A stretch of DNA of 64,000 bases from Lepidodermella squamata (Eukaryota; Gastrotricha), in the NCBI GenBank assembly GCA_047495785.1, contig JBLDXI010000028.1, forward strand, positions 434,001 through 498,000, given 5' to 3'. Positions 20,541 through 33,605 of this stretch are shown here, piece by piece. Position numbers and translations under genes: made by a program. Under the pieces are notes generated by a model. The model was not told where the DNA came from. It was given only the letters and a program-made list of their open reading frames with translations, and made no database searches. How positions within the stretch are numbered: the first letter of the stretch is position 1; each line of letters starts with the position of its first letter.

Positions 20541-23500
20541 CTAGATAGCCGAATCTGCATTCCGCCGATTATTTCGCTGCCACTCCGGAATTGTATCAAA
20601 ACTAACAACATCCGTGTCCCTATTTAGTATGGAGCCGCCATTTTTCTGGCGGCCTTTTTGCGGCCGTTTCGGCGTGTACAACTCGTCCTCGGCTTCGTCG
20701 ATATCGCCGTCGTCGCTAAAACCGCCATTTTCATTGCGTGCCAACAACTGCACAGCTGAACCGTGGCCGCCGTTGCGGGAAACGCGTGGATTCAGCTGCA
20801 CATACTTTTTACCATTGTGTGAGCGAGATTTCAACGTTTTCTGCAAAAAAAAACAAGAAAAATATGTTCATTCACGGTATGAAAATATTTATGAAAAAAT
20901 GATGGAGCAACTTGAGGTGATGCAGTGAATAAGCAATCGCATAGTGATGAGCCACACGCCAAGTTGACCAACAACATTTTAGGGTCGGGGCAAATACAGA
21001 GTGCGGTAAACAAGCGAGAAGTTCTACCACCCTGGAACATTAAAAGCGTTGTTCAAATGACGAATGTAAAAAAGCACAAACGGCAAACTGAAGAAAAGTT
21101 TTTTCCAAAATATTATCCCCGCAACTCATTCCTCAAATTTCTCTGATATTAAAATCAAACTTTCATACATAATTTTTTAAATAAGTGTTTTTCAGAAAAA
21201 CAAAAATAGGGCTTGCTTAGGGTTCAGGGTGCAGATCTCAGATTTAGGGTTGGGGCGATTTTCTGGCTTCAATTGTAGGGCTCCCCTACTTCACCAATAA
21301 CCATAATCAAGCGAAAAAAATTGACGACATTTTTGGAGCCCCCATTATTTTCTATAGGCCAGGAACCAGTCGGGCCATATTTTATCGATTTAAAGTCTTG
21401 TGAGGCCTAATAAATGAAAAATCTAAATCCTTGTCATAATTTTTCTTCAATAAATCATAGTTAGCTGAAAGCGTACAAGTATAAAGCGGTAAGCAAAGCG
21501 GAAAGCGAATGAGAAATGAACCAAAGACGTCTGTTTTTTTTTCATGTGCCTCAAGTTGCTACTCGAATTTGTACTCACCTTCATTCGAACAAGAAAAACA
21601 ATGACGAAGAGCACGAGAATGACAGTTGAAGCGGCGAAGACCGAAATAGTTGCGCTATTAGTATCGATTCTGCCCCACAAACTGCGATTTGCCATCGCGT
21701 TCCTCACATCCGCCGGCATACACGTCGACCCGCTGTCATCCTCGTCGAAGCAATACATGCACTGGCGGTGCAACCGCGACCCGTCACTCGGATCTTGAGC
21801 TTCAAAAGGCGCGTAGTGCTGCGGGCAAGTCGCAACGCACGTGCCGTTGTGGAAATACGTCACATCTGAGCACGACGTGCAGTCTTGGTCGGTGCCACCA
21901 GCGCAAGTTCGGCAAGATACGTGGCATCGCGTGCATTTGTGATTGCCCAGTTCGAACTCGTTCAAGGCGCATTTCGATTTCGGCGCTAGGCAGCGCTTTG
22001 TCGCTGCGTCCATGGTGAGGCCGCTTCGGCATGCTTGGCAAGATTCTGGCCCGCTGCCTGAGCAGGTTCGGCACGATTCGTGGCACGGCGCACAGCCCCA
22101 CATCCACTTCTCGAAGAATCCTAAATTCAATCGCAAAATAATCCATGTTAAATTAGGGCTGATACATTTTCGACCTCAAGTGAATATTTGAGAAGAACCG
22201 TATAGAAAGGGCCCTTGTTTCAGCTGAATAAGAATTTGACAGAGGGGAATTGTGATGGCACAATTTTTAGAGCGTGATCATCCCAATTGTGTGACGCAAC
22301 AAAAACGACAGGGGCATTTTCTATAGGACACGTCTCATTTCTTGTCATCAAATCGCTGGAGGTAAATTTACTAACAGTTTGTTCAACAAATTTTTTTTTA
22401 CTATCAACTTGGAACCATTGCAGTAAAAATTGGCAAGAGACCAAATTAATTCAACTAGTAAAGTTTTGTGCCTGTTGTTACCTTCGATATTTCCATTATC
22501 ACTACTCCCATAAAATTTTGAGAAAACTCCCGGATACTAATACAGTAATACGATAAAATCGGGAATCTGCATGTGTTATATTTTTAATTTTTGGACATTT
22601 CACGAAAATCATTGATAAATTGAATTTAAATGCAGTAAGTAAGGCACTGTATTTTTCATCATTGTTAAACCTCCCCTGAATTATCCGAATGTCGATTTGT
22701 TCGTCGTTTTGTCCGGTGTTGATGATAGCTTTAGGGGCACAAATATCGTTTTTGGCGCGGGTGGATGTTATAAATAGCCATCAATAGCCGCAATTTAGGC
22801 TAGCTAATTTCGGGGTGAAACTCGGCTGATGAAAAAATAGTATGCGCTGATAATATAATGATGAAATCTATCGCGGATAAAAAAAATACTTTTCCGCTGA
22901 TGAAAAGTTCCCCCCTTAGGTGGTAGAAAACAATATAAAAAATCAGTGAGGGGTTAAATTATATGCTCGAAATAATTAATTTGTATTTTCTACAAACAAG
23001 CAACATAGCAACGAAAAAATAAATTTACTTCTTCCGATCACATCCCTCAGACCCAATAGGTAACATTTTTTCGTCAAAATTTCTTTCTTTTTTAGCATTT
23101 CTAAACATATTCTTTGCATTGAAAACTTTATTGCAGGAAAAATGACAAAATCTTCCCTGAAATGAGCCTGCTTTCTGTTCATCTAATGAAGCACCAAAAT
23201 CGAAGCAAAACACGAGTAATCACGAATAACCATCCCGAATTTGAATGCACCAAGTGCATAATATTTCTAGCAAAACACACTGAAGAAGTCTGCGACCAAC
23301 ACCAATTAGGGAAAAACGTTCTCCTAAAACTAAATCAAGTTTCCCCTCAACGAGGTACACGTGAAAGGCGACGATTTGAAACTGGATAAAATTGACATTT
23401 TTCTTGAACAATTATGACAGTTACAAATTTACTGCTTATCCGTGGCGAAAAAGTTCAACGTACCTTGCGGGCACCGCCCAGGACACTTGTCACACGCCAT

Positions 23501-26069
23501 TCTCGAATCGTCTTGGCAATAGCCGTGCGGACAATCGTGTAGGCACGCCGAACGATTCGGCGATAAAAACATGCCATTTTGGCACGAGGCACAAATTTCT
23601 GGCGATGCACAAATCGTGCAATGCGCCGCACAGGCGATGCAATTTTTCGCCGCTTCATCCCTGAAAAACTGCGGCAGGCACGTCGAAACGCAAACGCCAG
23701 AGTCTGTTTTGTAATTTTTGCATTTTTTACAGTCGGCAGCTGACGGGCCGGTACAGCCGAGGTCGGAAACGCATTCAGGGTGGCATATCAGGCTAGTATT
23801 ACCCGAATTTTCGGTAAATTTTGCACCTTTCTGCGCATCTTTCGGCATTTTGACATTGTCCTTCCGGTTTAAAGTCGACGATTCCGGCACGAATTCCGTT
23901 CCATATAAAACGAGGCGCCACAATTTGAAAGTTCCGTGATTCGCCTCGGAACCCGTGTTAACAATCTCCAATTTCCACTTGCCATTCGGCGTTTCGCCCC
24001 AGAAGTGGACGGACATAAATGGCCACTCTTTATATTCGCCCTGATCTCGGTCATGCGACCTCCTGGGGATTAACTGTGATCGAGTTCCTGACGGGCTGGT
24101 TAGATAAATTGTTAAATCGCCTCGTCGTGAATATTCGAGTGAAATTTGAGCCTGGACATGCTCTAAATATCGAACATAATCCGAAGACCCGGCACATCCG
24201 TCGACATTAGCCTCTAAAACCAGCGACATTTGCCCGGCCATGTCGCGCGATTTTTCATCCAAATGAGGTACGCAAATTTTTTGTTCAGGCACTGTTTTCC
24301 ATTTTTCAGCTAATCGCACCATTCCAAGGCCGTCCATAAGGCCGTAACCATATTTTGTGCTCACTTTACGCCCAATGCCGTTTGTTACCCAGTTTGCGTC
24401 ATTTAACGGCTCGGGTCGCGATGTTTCGACGACGATGTGTTGAACATCTCGCCAGGTTAGTTGAGGATTTGCTTCCAGAGCAAGGGCAACCATGCCGCCG
24501 GCCATTGGCGCTGATGCGGATGTACCTGAAAACCAAAATAATAACAATTAAAAATTCGAAAAAATCGCAGTTGCATCGTTTAAAATCAAATAAATTTTAG
24601 GCATCAAAGATTCAAAATTTAGCAAAAATTCATAACATCCCAATATCGGTGATTTGTCGTGCTAAAAAACCAGAGGGTTATATTAATGGCTAAAAATTAT
24701 GGCATGAAGTGACAAGGCATCGCCTGAGATATGGAGATTTCGTAGAATTTCGACAACGGGAATTTCAAATAGTAAGCATTTTTTACCTGTATGCCTTTCT
24801 GTACAACCGTGGTGTAAATCTGTAGTCACGACTTGACGATCGCTAGACGGTTCGCCCGAACTGTAAGTCGTCGCAATTGTCGAAGCGCACTCTTCCAAGT
24901 ACCAAGGTTTAACACCATGCTCCGACGCACTACTGATCGACAGGGTGAAAATCGAATTCGCGTAGCCGTCGCATGCACATGAATCCTCCGCATTTCCACC
25001 GTTTCCAGATGCCCAAACGAAAATATTGCCTTTTCCACCTCGACCTTTTAGCACGCCCTGGACAAATGCTTCTTTTGCAAGAATTCCAGGCCCATCAAGC
25101 GCCTTTCCGTTATCATCAGGGCCCCAACTCGCGGAGTAAATATCGATGTGTTGTGGGTTCAAAGAAAGGGAAGAAGCTTCAACAGCGTCGGTAATTCCGC
25201 CGTCTAACATGCGAACTCCACCGATTTTGGCGTTGAAAGCCACCCCAACTGTGCACACTTTGTTGTTAGCAACAGCGGCTACTTGACCAGCGCAACGAGT
25301 TCCATGGCGATTTGAATCTATGGAATCGTAACGAGGAGTAGGATCGTCATCGTCGCTGTTAATATCGCGACTGGCTTGTGGGTCGTAATTTGGTGCTATG
25401 TCTGGATGGTCCTTCTCGATGCCGTCGTCTAAAATTGAAACGACGATGTTCATCCCAGTGTAGCCTGCTTGCCATGCAGCTTTCACATTCATATCATAAT
25501 TTCCTTGTGCACCATTCAACTGTGATAAACGAAGACGATTAGGCTCATATATCAAATTTTATTCCTATAATTCAGCTTACCAAATACCACGATTTGGGCC
25601 AGATAGGGTCATTAAAGCTAAGATCACCGGTGGAGGTACTGCGTTTCACCCGCTTTTTAGGTACTTGGCGCTCTGAATATCGCACGCCTTCCCGTTTCGC
25701 CAGGTTTTCAGAAACCTCAGCCATCCAGCTCTGACTGTGTTTGTGAGCTTCTCGTTTTTTGATAACATGCGAGAATTGCGAGATTTTGGCGGCATCGGGC
25801 CATTGACCTTCTAGTAGATACACATCAAGATTTCCGACCTGAAAAACAATGAAATCAACAATTTTCCAAGAGGTTAATTAATCAAATATTACCTGGCTTT
25901 TGAACACTAATCCATGATCGCGGGCGAGTCGACGAGCGGCTTCCTCGCCACCGTCGATAGCGACCGCCCACTGATGAACCTTCTTGATCTCGTCGATCGA
26001 ATATGAATATGTAGGTAGCACTTGACAAAGACTGCAATACAGTAATAAGGCTGTGGAAAACCTCAACAT
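20541..26069 (-). CDS. Furin-type proprotein convertase (kexin/subtilisin family)
   Basis: Six exons: 25893-26069, 25581-25838, 24787-25519, 23464-24525, 21579-22120, 20541-20840; about 1023 aa. Order: signal peptide (1-24), prodomain ending in the basic site KKRVKR near residue 125, subtilisin domain with Asp176 (ILDDGIEKDHPD), His217 (RHGTRCAG), oxyanion Asn318 (WASGNGG) and Ser392 (TSASAPMAGG), P/homo-B domain, Cys-rich furin repeats (CAPCHESCRTCSG and similar), one membrane helix (STVILVLFVIVFLVRMK) and an acidic/basic cytoplasmic tail of about 100 aa. It cleaves secretory precursors after paired basic residues in the trans-Golgi. The tail acidic cluster and a YTPK tyrosine could serve sorting. 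A 5' acceptor-like TTTTAG lies about 10 bp before the ATG. Longer than human furin because of more Cys-rich repeats. Confidence 0.95.
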
Positions 26070-26816
26070 CAAACAATCTAAAATGAAATAGGGATATGGT
26101 TAACGACTCAAAATAACGTTTGAAAATTAGAAGGAACATAATTTCCCTTGGAATCTGGTGTCTACCAACTACCAACTTCTCAAACTAGCTCGGGATGGAG
26201 TCAAAGCACCAGCGGCATTATGATTATGGTGTAAGCCAATTGATAATTCAAGCAAAGAGTGCACCAAGATGGCCAGCAAGCTACTGTTTCTCGGCTCTAG
26301 CTATTTCAAGATAGCTGAGTACGTTGAACAACGCATTGATGTTTCATATACTTGTTCAAGTGAAATGCTAACACGCGGACGGAGATGTGTCCAACTATCT
26401 CTACATCCGTCGAATGGCGAATTGGATCGGGCACACTACATCCTGAACACTTGGGCCTCAAAAATGGGACGTCGGTAATTCGTCTTGTCCTCATTTCCGC
26501 AATTGAAAACCTGCTCGTCTGACGGAGGATCGTTGAAAAGTTGACAACCCGCCAAACTGGATTCATTAATTATTGAACGCTAATTAAAACAAAAACGACA
26601 AGAAATGCTTCAATAAAGTTTTAAAATATTTTCGCGCGGCTGTGATAACAATTTGCACATTTAATTTGTTTCGTAATTTAGAGGGTTGCAATTTTTAGAG
26701 GGTGTGATCGTAAACTGGCCAGGGACCTATCGGCAACCACAAAAGACCGGCAGTACCTCGTCCCTCGTCTGCGTTTTGCTTTCCAGGTGTTTCTGTTTCT
26801 CTCTTGGTCATCAATC
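26070..26816. other. Divergent spacer between furin and the alpha/beta hydrolase gene
   Basis: About 750 bp between outward-facing genes. A short + frame at 26269-26478 (69 codons, starting MASKLLFLGSSYFK) is open but has no splice partner or known similarity, so I leave it uncalled. An acceptor-like TTTCCAG ends at 26785, 32 bp before the hydrolase ATG. Confidence 0.4.
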
Positions 26817-27953
26817 ATGGCCATCCTGTGCCCGCAACAATGGGCATATAAAATGTTGAAGTGTTCGTATTCTAGATCATTTGCTGCTGCTCTGCCATTT
26901 CGCGCTGCTGCAATTCCAGATGTCGACAAGACTCGTTTAGCTCAACACAAAATTCATGTTCGAACTAGTATTGGACGATGGGAGGATAAGCCGAGTGGGC
27001 TTGACTTTGAGGTGTCGTACCTTGATATTATTCCACGCGGCTTCAGTCAAAATCATATTGATTCGTTGCCCGTAATTTTGTATTTAACCGGATATATCGG
27101 CAGTCATCGGCCAGTTCGTCACTTTTTGCTCAAACTTGCTGATCGCACGAAGTGCCGCCTTGTTGCGCCTCTGTGGCCTGGTGTTTGCGATGAAACTCGA
27201 GCTCTTTCCAAGGTCGACCACGAATTGTTTGGCCATAGTGTTACAGAATATTCTGAGTTCACGATGGATTTCTTACAGGCGATGAACATCGTTCCTCAGA
27301 AGCAGCCGCTCTCTTCAATTGTTGCTCACAGCGGAGGCTGCCATCCTGCTTTAGTACTTGGCGCTCGCCAAGCTAGATTAACAAAAAGTCTTACATTGAT
27401 TTGTCCATCCGCACCCCGCCCTCTCTCCAAGTATGGCTACGAGTGGATTCATCGTTTTGTAGCAAGCACCTGGGACATTTCTTATATCAGACCTGTTCTG
27501 AAGCCTCTAATTCATACCAGCGTCTTCTTTAGTCCATTTCGTGGTCATTTATCAACAGATGCCGCGGTCAGCATTGCTAAGGCGACTTTGAAAGTTGAAC
27601 GGACCGAAGTTTTGGGAGCGGCGAATGATGTATTACATAAGCAACTGCCTTTGTTATATGTTTACTCGGATCTCGACGAATGGATTCCTTTGGCTGACAC
27701 TCTAACATTAGCCGAACACTTGGAATTGCACCCAGACTCGAAGAAGGGTCGGACCTCTACCGACCGCTACTCGATTAAAGGCGGCGAAGTGGTCAAATTG
27801 AAGCCTCCACATCACGTCGGTGATGCATTGCACGAATCGATTCGTCTTCCTCGACATGCCGTTCGAATTGTGAAGGGTGGATCCCATTGGCCCCAACGAA
27901 ACTGCCCAGATCTATTGTTGGACAAAATATCTGATCTTTTGCAGTATGGTTGA
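26817..27953 (+). CDS. Alpha/beta hydrolase, DUF1057-like
   Basis: Single exon, 378 aa from the first ATG (26817); a second ATG at 26853 would start MLKCSYSRSFAAALPFRAAA, which looks like a mitochondrial targeting peptide. Hydrolase features: strand plus oxyanion region PVILYLTGYIGSH, nucleophile elbow VAHSGGCHPAL (Ser flanked by His and Gly, a variant of GxSxG), DLDEWIPL as acid region and GGSHWPQ near the C-terminus as the His. The pattern fits the DUF1057 group of alpha/beta hydrolases, best known from nematodes; substrate unknown. Only 84 bp separate its stop from the next ATG, with no AATAAA between, so the two genes are probably co-transcribed. Confidence 0.75.
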   Translation: MAILCPQQWAYKMLKCSYSRSFAAALPFRAAAIPDVDKTRLAQHKIHVRTSIGRWEDKPSGLDFEVSYLDIIPRGFSQNHIDSLPVILYLTGYIGSHRPVRHFLLKLADRTKCRLVAPLWPGVCDETRALSKVDHELFGHSVTEYSEFTMDFLQAMNIVPQKQPLSSIVAHSGGCHPALVLGARQARLTKSLTLICPSAPRPLSKYGYEWIHRFVASTWDISYIRPVLKPLIHTSVFFSPFRGHLSTDAAVSIAKATLKVERTEVLGAANDVLHKQLPLLYVYSDLDEWIPLADTLTLAEHLELHPDSKKGRTSTDRYSIKGGEVVKLKPPHHVGDALHESIRLPRHAVRIVKGGSHWPQRNCPDLLLDKISDLLQYG

Positions 27954-28037
27954 ATTGAAACAATTTTAGTATTTTGCCAATTAATGTTTCTACCATCAAT
28001 TGATTTGCGTTCTCATAGATTTTGTTTTATAACTATT

Positions 28038-30104
28038 ATGGCATCGTCCGCCAACGGTGCTGTAGCAGATTTCGTTCGGCGTCTCGAGAAAAGACTCGGT
28101 GATTTGAGCACTCGAGCCGACTCTATCCAATCACTGTCTCAATACGCGATTCAACACAAAAATGAACACAAGCTGATTGTTCAGACCTGGGAACGTGTCC
28201 TAAAATCAGGGGCAACCGATGGCGAGAAGCGGATCGCTTTATTCTACGCCTGCAATGACATACTGCAAAATTGCAAGCGGAAAGGTGCTGAAGTTTTCCT
28301 GAAATCGTTCGAATCTTCTCTTCCTTCGGTTCTCGGTTATTTTGCTGAACCGACCACTGTGCAACAAAAGGTCGAACGTGTACTCAACATTTGGGCTGAA
28401 CGCCACGTCTACCCAAAGTCGACGATTGACTCATTTATCACCTCGCTGGGTTCGAGTCCGAAATCGTCTGATAATACATTAACCGCAGCTAAGTCAGAAT
28501 CAAAGACGCTGAACAGTATTTCTGAAGCGGCTTCGGCATTTTCGGTGTCGGATATAATTTCTAAATTCAAATCCGAGGGCTTGATTGAACGGTTGCGGCA
28601 ACAAGTCAGTTTAGATTCAGACGTGTCATCTCGATCTGAAATGCTGAAGAATCTCGACGTCGATGTTTCGGACGTTCAAGTCGTCAGCAATCTAAAAAGT
28701 GAGCTTCCTAATATTTTCTATCGATTAATCGAATGTAAAAAATCTATGAATTTGCAAAATTTGAGGCTTGGGATTATTTATTAGCCCAAATTAGCAGAAT
28801 TAAAATTAACATCGCGCCTAATATATGTACAATTTTTAGATAAATCCGAGGGAAAAGAGTTTTGCGAAAAATTCGAACGTGCATACACAGCTCTACAGTC
28901 TTTCGTAACCCTCCTCGAGAAGCAGGCTGAAGGCCGGCGAAAATTGGTTGAAACGCTCGAAAATGCTGAAGTATTCTACGACACTCAGTATGCGGAGGTC
29001 AAAAAGATATCTCATGTAATTATTCGAAATTTTTCCTAATATTTTGTTCAAATTTTCTCGGTTTTTCAGGTTTATAACAAGTATTTGAATAATGTTAACC
29101 AAGTGATAAAGAAGGCTGGTGAAAGACGGGAAACTGTACCTTCTCCCGAGCTGGAAGAGCCGCGGACTCCGTCGACCCCCGATGACTCGGATTCGATGGA
29201 TATCGAGCAAAATCACGAGAAAAATAGATCACCCGCAGTTGCGAATGGCAATAAATACGGGGGTAATTTTCAAATGCCAACTGGAAATCTACCACTTCCA
29301 CCTATGCCGCCTATGCTTATGCACATGATGCCTCCGCCGAGTTCGTTCCGGTTCAATTTACCAGCCCCGCCGCCTCCTCCATCTCATCCGCCCCCACCCC
29401 CGCCTCATTCGCCCCAAAATCAGCAGTCGCAAAACCACCAATTTCAGCCGCAGTATTCGACTCCGCCCCCTCCACGGCCGCATTTTTCATCGCCACCTCC
29501 GCCACCGCCTCCCCCGCCGCAACAGCAATTTCAGAATTCGCCTCAAATGGCGCCTAATTTCGGGTCTTACCCGCCCCCGAGACACCAGAATCAAGGTCCG
29601 CGGATGAATTTTCCCCCGCAAAACCAGTACCACTCGCCTCCGAAGATGCAGCAGAATTTCAACTATCCACCGCCGCAGCATAATCAAAATCACAGTCAAG
29701 GAACGATTCCGACATTGATAAATCGAAGCAATCCGCCCATTTCGCCGACTCAAACCAGCCCGCCTCAATTTCAGGGTCCGAAAAGCGGCCGGAAACGGTC
29801 GTTCGAGGGCTCTGAAGAAGGTTTCGAGCATTTGATACCCGCTCAGCCGCTACTAAGTCTTCCGCCCAGCTTCCCATCGACCCGGCCGATCTCGACAATT
29901 GTCGGCGTTCGGCGGCCATCTGCGTCTGGACCGCCGACCTCTGACCCGAGGCTGGCGCAGCAGGGTCTGCCGAACAGGGGCGGCCGAGGGGGTCGTGGCG
30001 GGCATGTTAATATGGGCCGAGGTGGGCCAGGAGCTGGCTATCCTTATCACCACCAACACCACCCCGGCGGGCAATATCAACAGCAGCAGCAACAGCAATT
30101 TTGA
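28038..30104 (+). CDS. RPRD-type CID protein (regulation of nuclear pre-mRNA)
   Basis: Exons 28038-28698, 28840-29015 and 29070-30104; 623 aa. Residues 1-135 form a CTD-interacting domain (CID) with IQSLSQYAIQHKNEHKLIV, FYACNDILQNCKRKG and VERVLNIWAERHVYP. A helical coiled-coil segment follows (KFERAYTALQSFVTLLEKQAE, AEVFYDTQYAEVKKI), then a long low-complexity tail rich in Pro, Gln and His with PPPPP runs and a final poly-Gln. RPRD proteins bind the phosphorylated C-terminal domain of RNA polymerase II. An acceptor-like CTCATAG lies just before the ATG, 84 bp after the hydrolase stop. The tail is much richer in Pro/Gln than in RPRD1, closer in style to RPRD2. Confidence 0.88.
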
Positions 30105-30588
30105 TTGTTTTTTCTTCGTGTCACGGTTCTTCGGTGTTCTCAATCTATCTGTGTTGTTAAAAATTGGATGGCGATTTGCAAGAGAAGTCGATGAAAAAAT
30201 TTGCTTAGAACTAGTTTTCTCATCTCCCGGTTTCAAATTGCTCAAAATTATGTCGTCTTTCTTGAATACCGGATTTCTAAAACAATTTTAATTCCAAATT
30301 TTTAATCAATGGTACAAGATGCAATAATTCCAATACATTTTGGACTAATTTTTTTGCCCAATTTTCATCTTAGAATTTGTGCCAATTTTTTCGAGGTTTA
30401 AGGATTTACAAATTTCAGGCAATTTTCATCGGAATTTTCTTGCGAATCGGCTCAAATGCTTTCTTACCTGTCTCGTCTTTGACTATAAAATTGACGTTAA
30501 AATTTTTGGCTATAATAAAACTTATCAAGATTTCGATTTAACCTCTGGTTTTTGCCGATAACTAATAGACATTTTGATTGATTGAAAA
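30105..30588. other. Spacer between RPRD and the first SWEET gene
   Basis: AT-rich, 484 bp, with no recognisable exon. An acceptor-like CTAATAG lies about 20 bp before the SWEET ATG. Confidence 0.4.
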
Positions 30589-33377
30589 ATGACTGCTGCC
30601 GAGCCGAGTTTGCTGTTTACAGTGGTCGAAATGTCGACAGTGGTGTCAACTGTGGTTATGATCCTATCAGTTCTGTGAGTCATCAGTGGAAATGGAATAA
30701 TCTGAATATTAATTGCATAATTTTCCAGGCCATTTTGCTATGGTATGTATCGTAAACGCGATGCGAAAGATGCGCCATTTGCACTGTTTGTCGTAATCAT
30801 GGTCATGTAAGCTAGGCGTCATTTTTCAAATTTTCAAATTTTAACGCCATCCCAACTCTCGACAGGGCGTTGAATGGCCTGGCCTATGCGATAGTTCTCG
30901 GCAACAAATCGGTCAGCTTCATCAATTACCTGTCGCTATCGGTCAACCTGGTCTTCATGACCGTGTACTTCACCATCACCCGATGCCATGTTCGTTTGAC
31001 ATTTTTATCTATTCTAGAAAGTAAAATCAGGAAATCAAAAGGATCTTACTTTTGGAATTTTTTATGAGCTGAACCCATTTTTAGCTTTTATCTAAAATTT
31101 GGTTCCGCTAAAAGATATCCTGAAGTTAAATTCCTATATCGTTGACATAGGCTTTAACACCACTATGGCCGGCTAGGTTGCCTCACTTCTCATATTTTGA
31201 TGTCATATGATTTGGGGCAGACATTTGCATAGTTGTATTTATTACCTTAACTATGGCTATCCTGTCATCAAGAGGCTCAATGTCAGAACCAATTTCCCGC
31301 ATTGCCGCTTCAAACGTGAAGCCATGGTGCAGCTTTTTTCATCGATTCTCCTTCCAGAATGCCGAAATAAGTTAAAAGTAGAAGGCAAGTTGGTTCTGAA
31401 GACACGAGACGAATCTGCATTCGCTGACCATCTGATGTCTGATGAACTCGTAAGGTGAGGTCTAGCTTTTTCGGCAACAAGTAGTAAGGTTTTCCAGCGA
31501 TGAGTAGCTGCTGAGGCGAAATTGTAGACTTTTTGGACCAAGCCAGAAAAAAATTGAAATTCAGGAAGATACCTAATAACAAAATTAGTCTCGAGTTTCG
31601 TTTAATTTTCTTTGTCGAGATGCCAAGGAATGGCATAGCATCGATTCAAATTATGAAAATTAGCAGGCAACAGAACCAAACGTTCTCTGGTGATGTCGAT
31701 ATGAAGATCAACCCTTAGAGCCTCGTATTGCGCTTGGCGATTTGCGGAGATGTCGCTAATCAGATAGCATCGGGCAGCATGCTTGAAGTAACCCCAACAG
31801 TAATTCCTCGTATTCTATATTAAACTGCTCAGGAAGGGCATTTAAGCGATTGAGCAAGACGTCAGATTCAACTAACTCATATTTCTTCATAAGAGCGGCC
31901 TTCGCCATAGAAAAATCACACAATTTCGGCGATCGTTACGTGTGGCCTGTGGTAGGGTGAACGAATAACACAGCGTGTGGGCGAGGAAGAATGTGCGCCG
32001 TGCTCCGATATTCACCTAACGGCTGTCATAGCGTTGATGAAATAGCTGTGCAGTAGCAAAGAAACCGAATATTTTCGGCAACTCGGCGACGCCAAGAGCC
32101 AAGTGCATTTAACATTCATCGTAGATTGTACTTAGACAAATGCCCTAACTATCCAAGATGCATCTTTTACCCACCTGGAACATCTTCAAGACGAGAGTTT
32201 GACATATACATCGTGTGAAAATCCAGTTTTTCCTTCGGCGGCGTCGCGATTCGAGCAGCTTCCGAATCAAATAAGCTTTCGCCATTGATAGAGTACTAGC
32301 AAATCAACAGGCGCAAAATTATAAGAGACATTTTTTTATAGCGCTGAAAGATTGCTGATGTTAAGACACAACTCCGCAAGACGAGAGAGAAAGTCGAAAA
32401 ACGGCGGTGCTAGCGCAGAAGATTGAGGGCGAGGCAACATAAACGGAGGTTCATTTACCTGAGAAATTATAGGCGAAATATCGTGTAGGAAGGTATCGAA
32501 GTCCGGTACCATAGGCATCCGTAAGTCACAGTCAAATTTCTCCATTCCATGATGAGTTTTCCTGTAGGTGACATTAGGGTATTCAGGGTATGAAATTTTG
32601 AATTTTTCAATAGCCTTGGAGGCGTTACGCTCATTTTCAAGATGAAAAGTGAAAAGTGAATATCATCTGGGTAAATATAAAGCGGATTTGAACAAAACGC
32701 AGAGAGTAAACAAAGTGTTGCCGTCGGCAGCCAAATTCCGTTAACTGAATAGCCTATTACCGAAAATGAACAGCCTGTCTTCAAGCATCTTCAAGGCCTA
32801 AGTCAAGAAACGGCTCGTTGTCAGGTTTCCTACATTCCATCACTAAATTTTCGGGAGAATACACATTTTTCTGACATTTTTTCAGAAAATTTTATAAATT
32901 TAGCCGAAATCGCAATTTCAGACTGTAATTAAAAAACAAAATTTTCCAGGTTCAATCTGCCCTAATACTGGTTTTTGCGCTATCCGGCCTCGCGACAACT
33001 CATTACGTAGCCTATGTGAACATGCCGGATAGTTACGCATCAATTATCGGCGGCATCGGCGCCACTTGTTCTGTCCTCATGAACATTTTGCCGATCGGTG
33101 AAGTTTTCAAGTGCTTCCAACGAGGCGATTCGTCGATAGTCGACCGGCCTATGCTGTTCTGCGGCACGATTTGCACGTTTTGCTGGACTGTCTACGCTGC
33201 TATGCTTGATAACGCGTATTTCTTGGTAAGTTTGGAACATTTTTTTTATGGATTATTGAGTTTTTTTAAATTATTCCAAAATTTTAGTACCCGAATATTC
33301 CTGCGTGGATTGTCAGCCTGCTGCGATTCGTCGTTATTTTTAAATTCCCGAAGCTGGAGGCCAAAAAGCAGGAATAA
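30589..33377 (+). CDS. SWEET-family sugar transporter, copy 1
   Basis: Exons 30589-30674, 30729-30806, 30866-30989, 32950-33225, 33288-33377; 217 aa, the usual animal SWEET length (7 membrane helices, two MtN3/PQ-loop repeats). First repeat: PFCYGMYRKRDAKDAPFAL; second: MNILPIGEVFKCFQRGDSS, then FCWTVYAAML. SWEETs are uniporters for glucose and related sugars. The donor of exon 3 (CAT|GTTCGT) is weak, and the following intron is 1.96 kb with a degraded transposase-like piece, unlike the 178-nt intron at the same place in the neighbouring copy. The first three exons match copy 2 in length (86/80, 78/78, 124/124 nt). Confidence 0.9.
31257..31541 (-). mobile_element. Degraded hAT-like transposase fragment in a SWEET intron
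   Basis: On the - strand a segment HRWKTLLLVAEKARPHL followed by SSSDIRWSANADSSRVF resembles the ...LSDTRWSARADA... region of hAT (ZMYM/TTF-type) transposases. The flanking 1.5 kb has stops and frameshifts in all frames. It probably enlarged the third SWEET intron. Confidence 0.4.
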
Positions 33378-33605
33378 AGTGGATCTCATCTGAAACAATT
33401 ATAGCCCTTTCCTTGCAATATTTTTTGATATTTTTTGCCTGCTGCATTACCATGATTGATATTATTTGGACATGACTAATACTCAGTTCATCTTTTCGGT
33501 GCCTTGATTAGTCGAAAAACTGCTGCTGGATTAGAACCAACGAATTAGATTAGAACAATTGAGATATGTTTTGATAATTTTCTAGGACTTAATTCGCAGA
33601 GAACC

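Noticed and set aside
26269-26478. 69-codon + frame starting MASKLLFLG before the hydrolase gene
   Set aside because: Open but short, with no recognisable domain or splice partner; its reverse frame is also open, so chance is likely.
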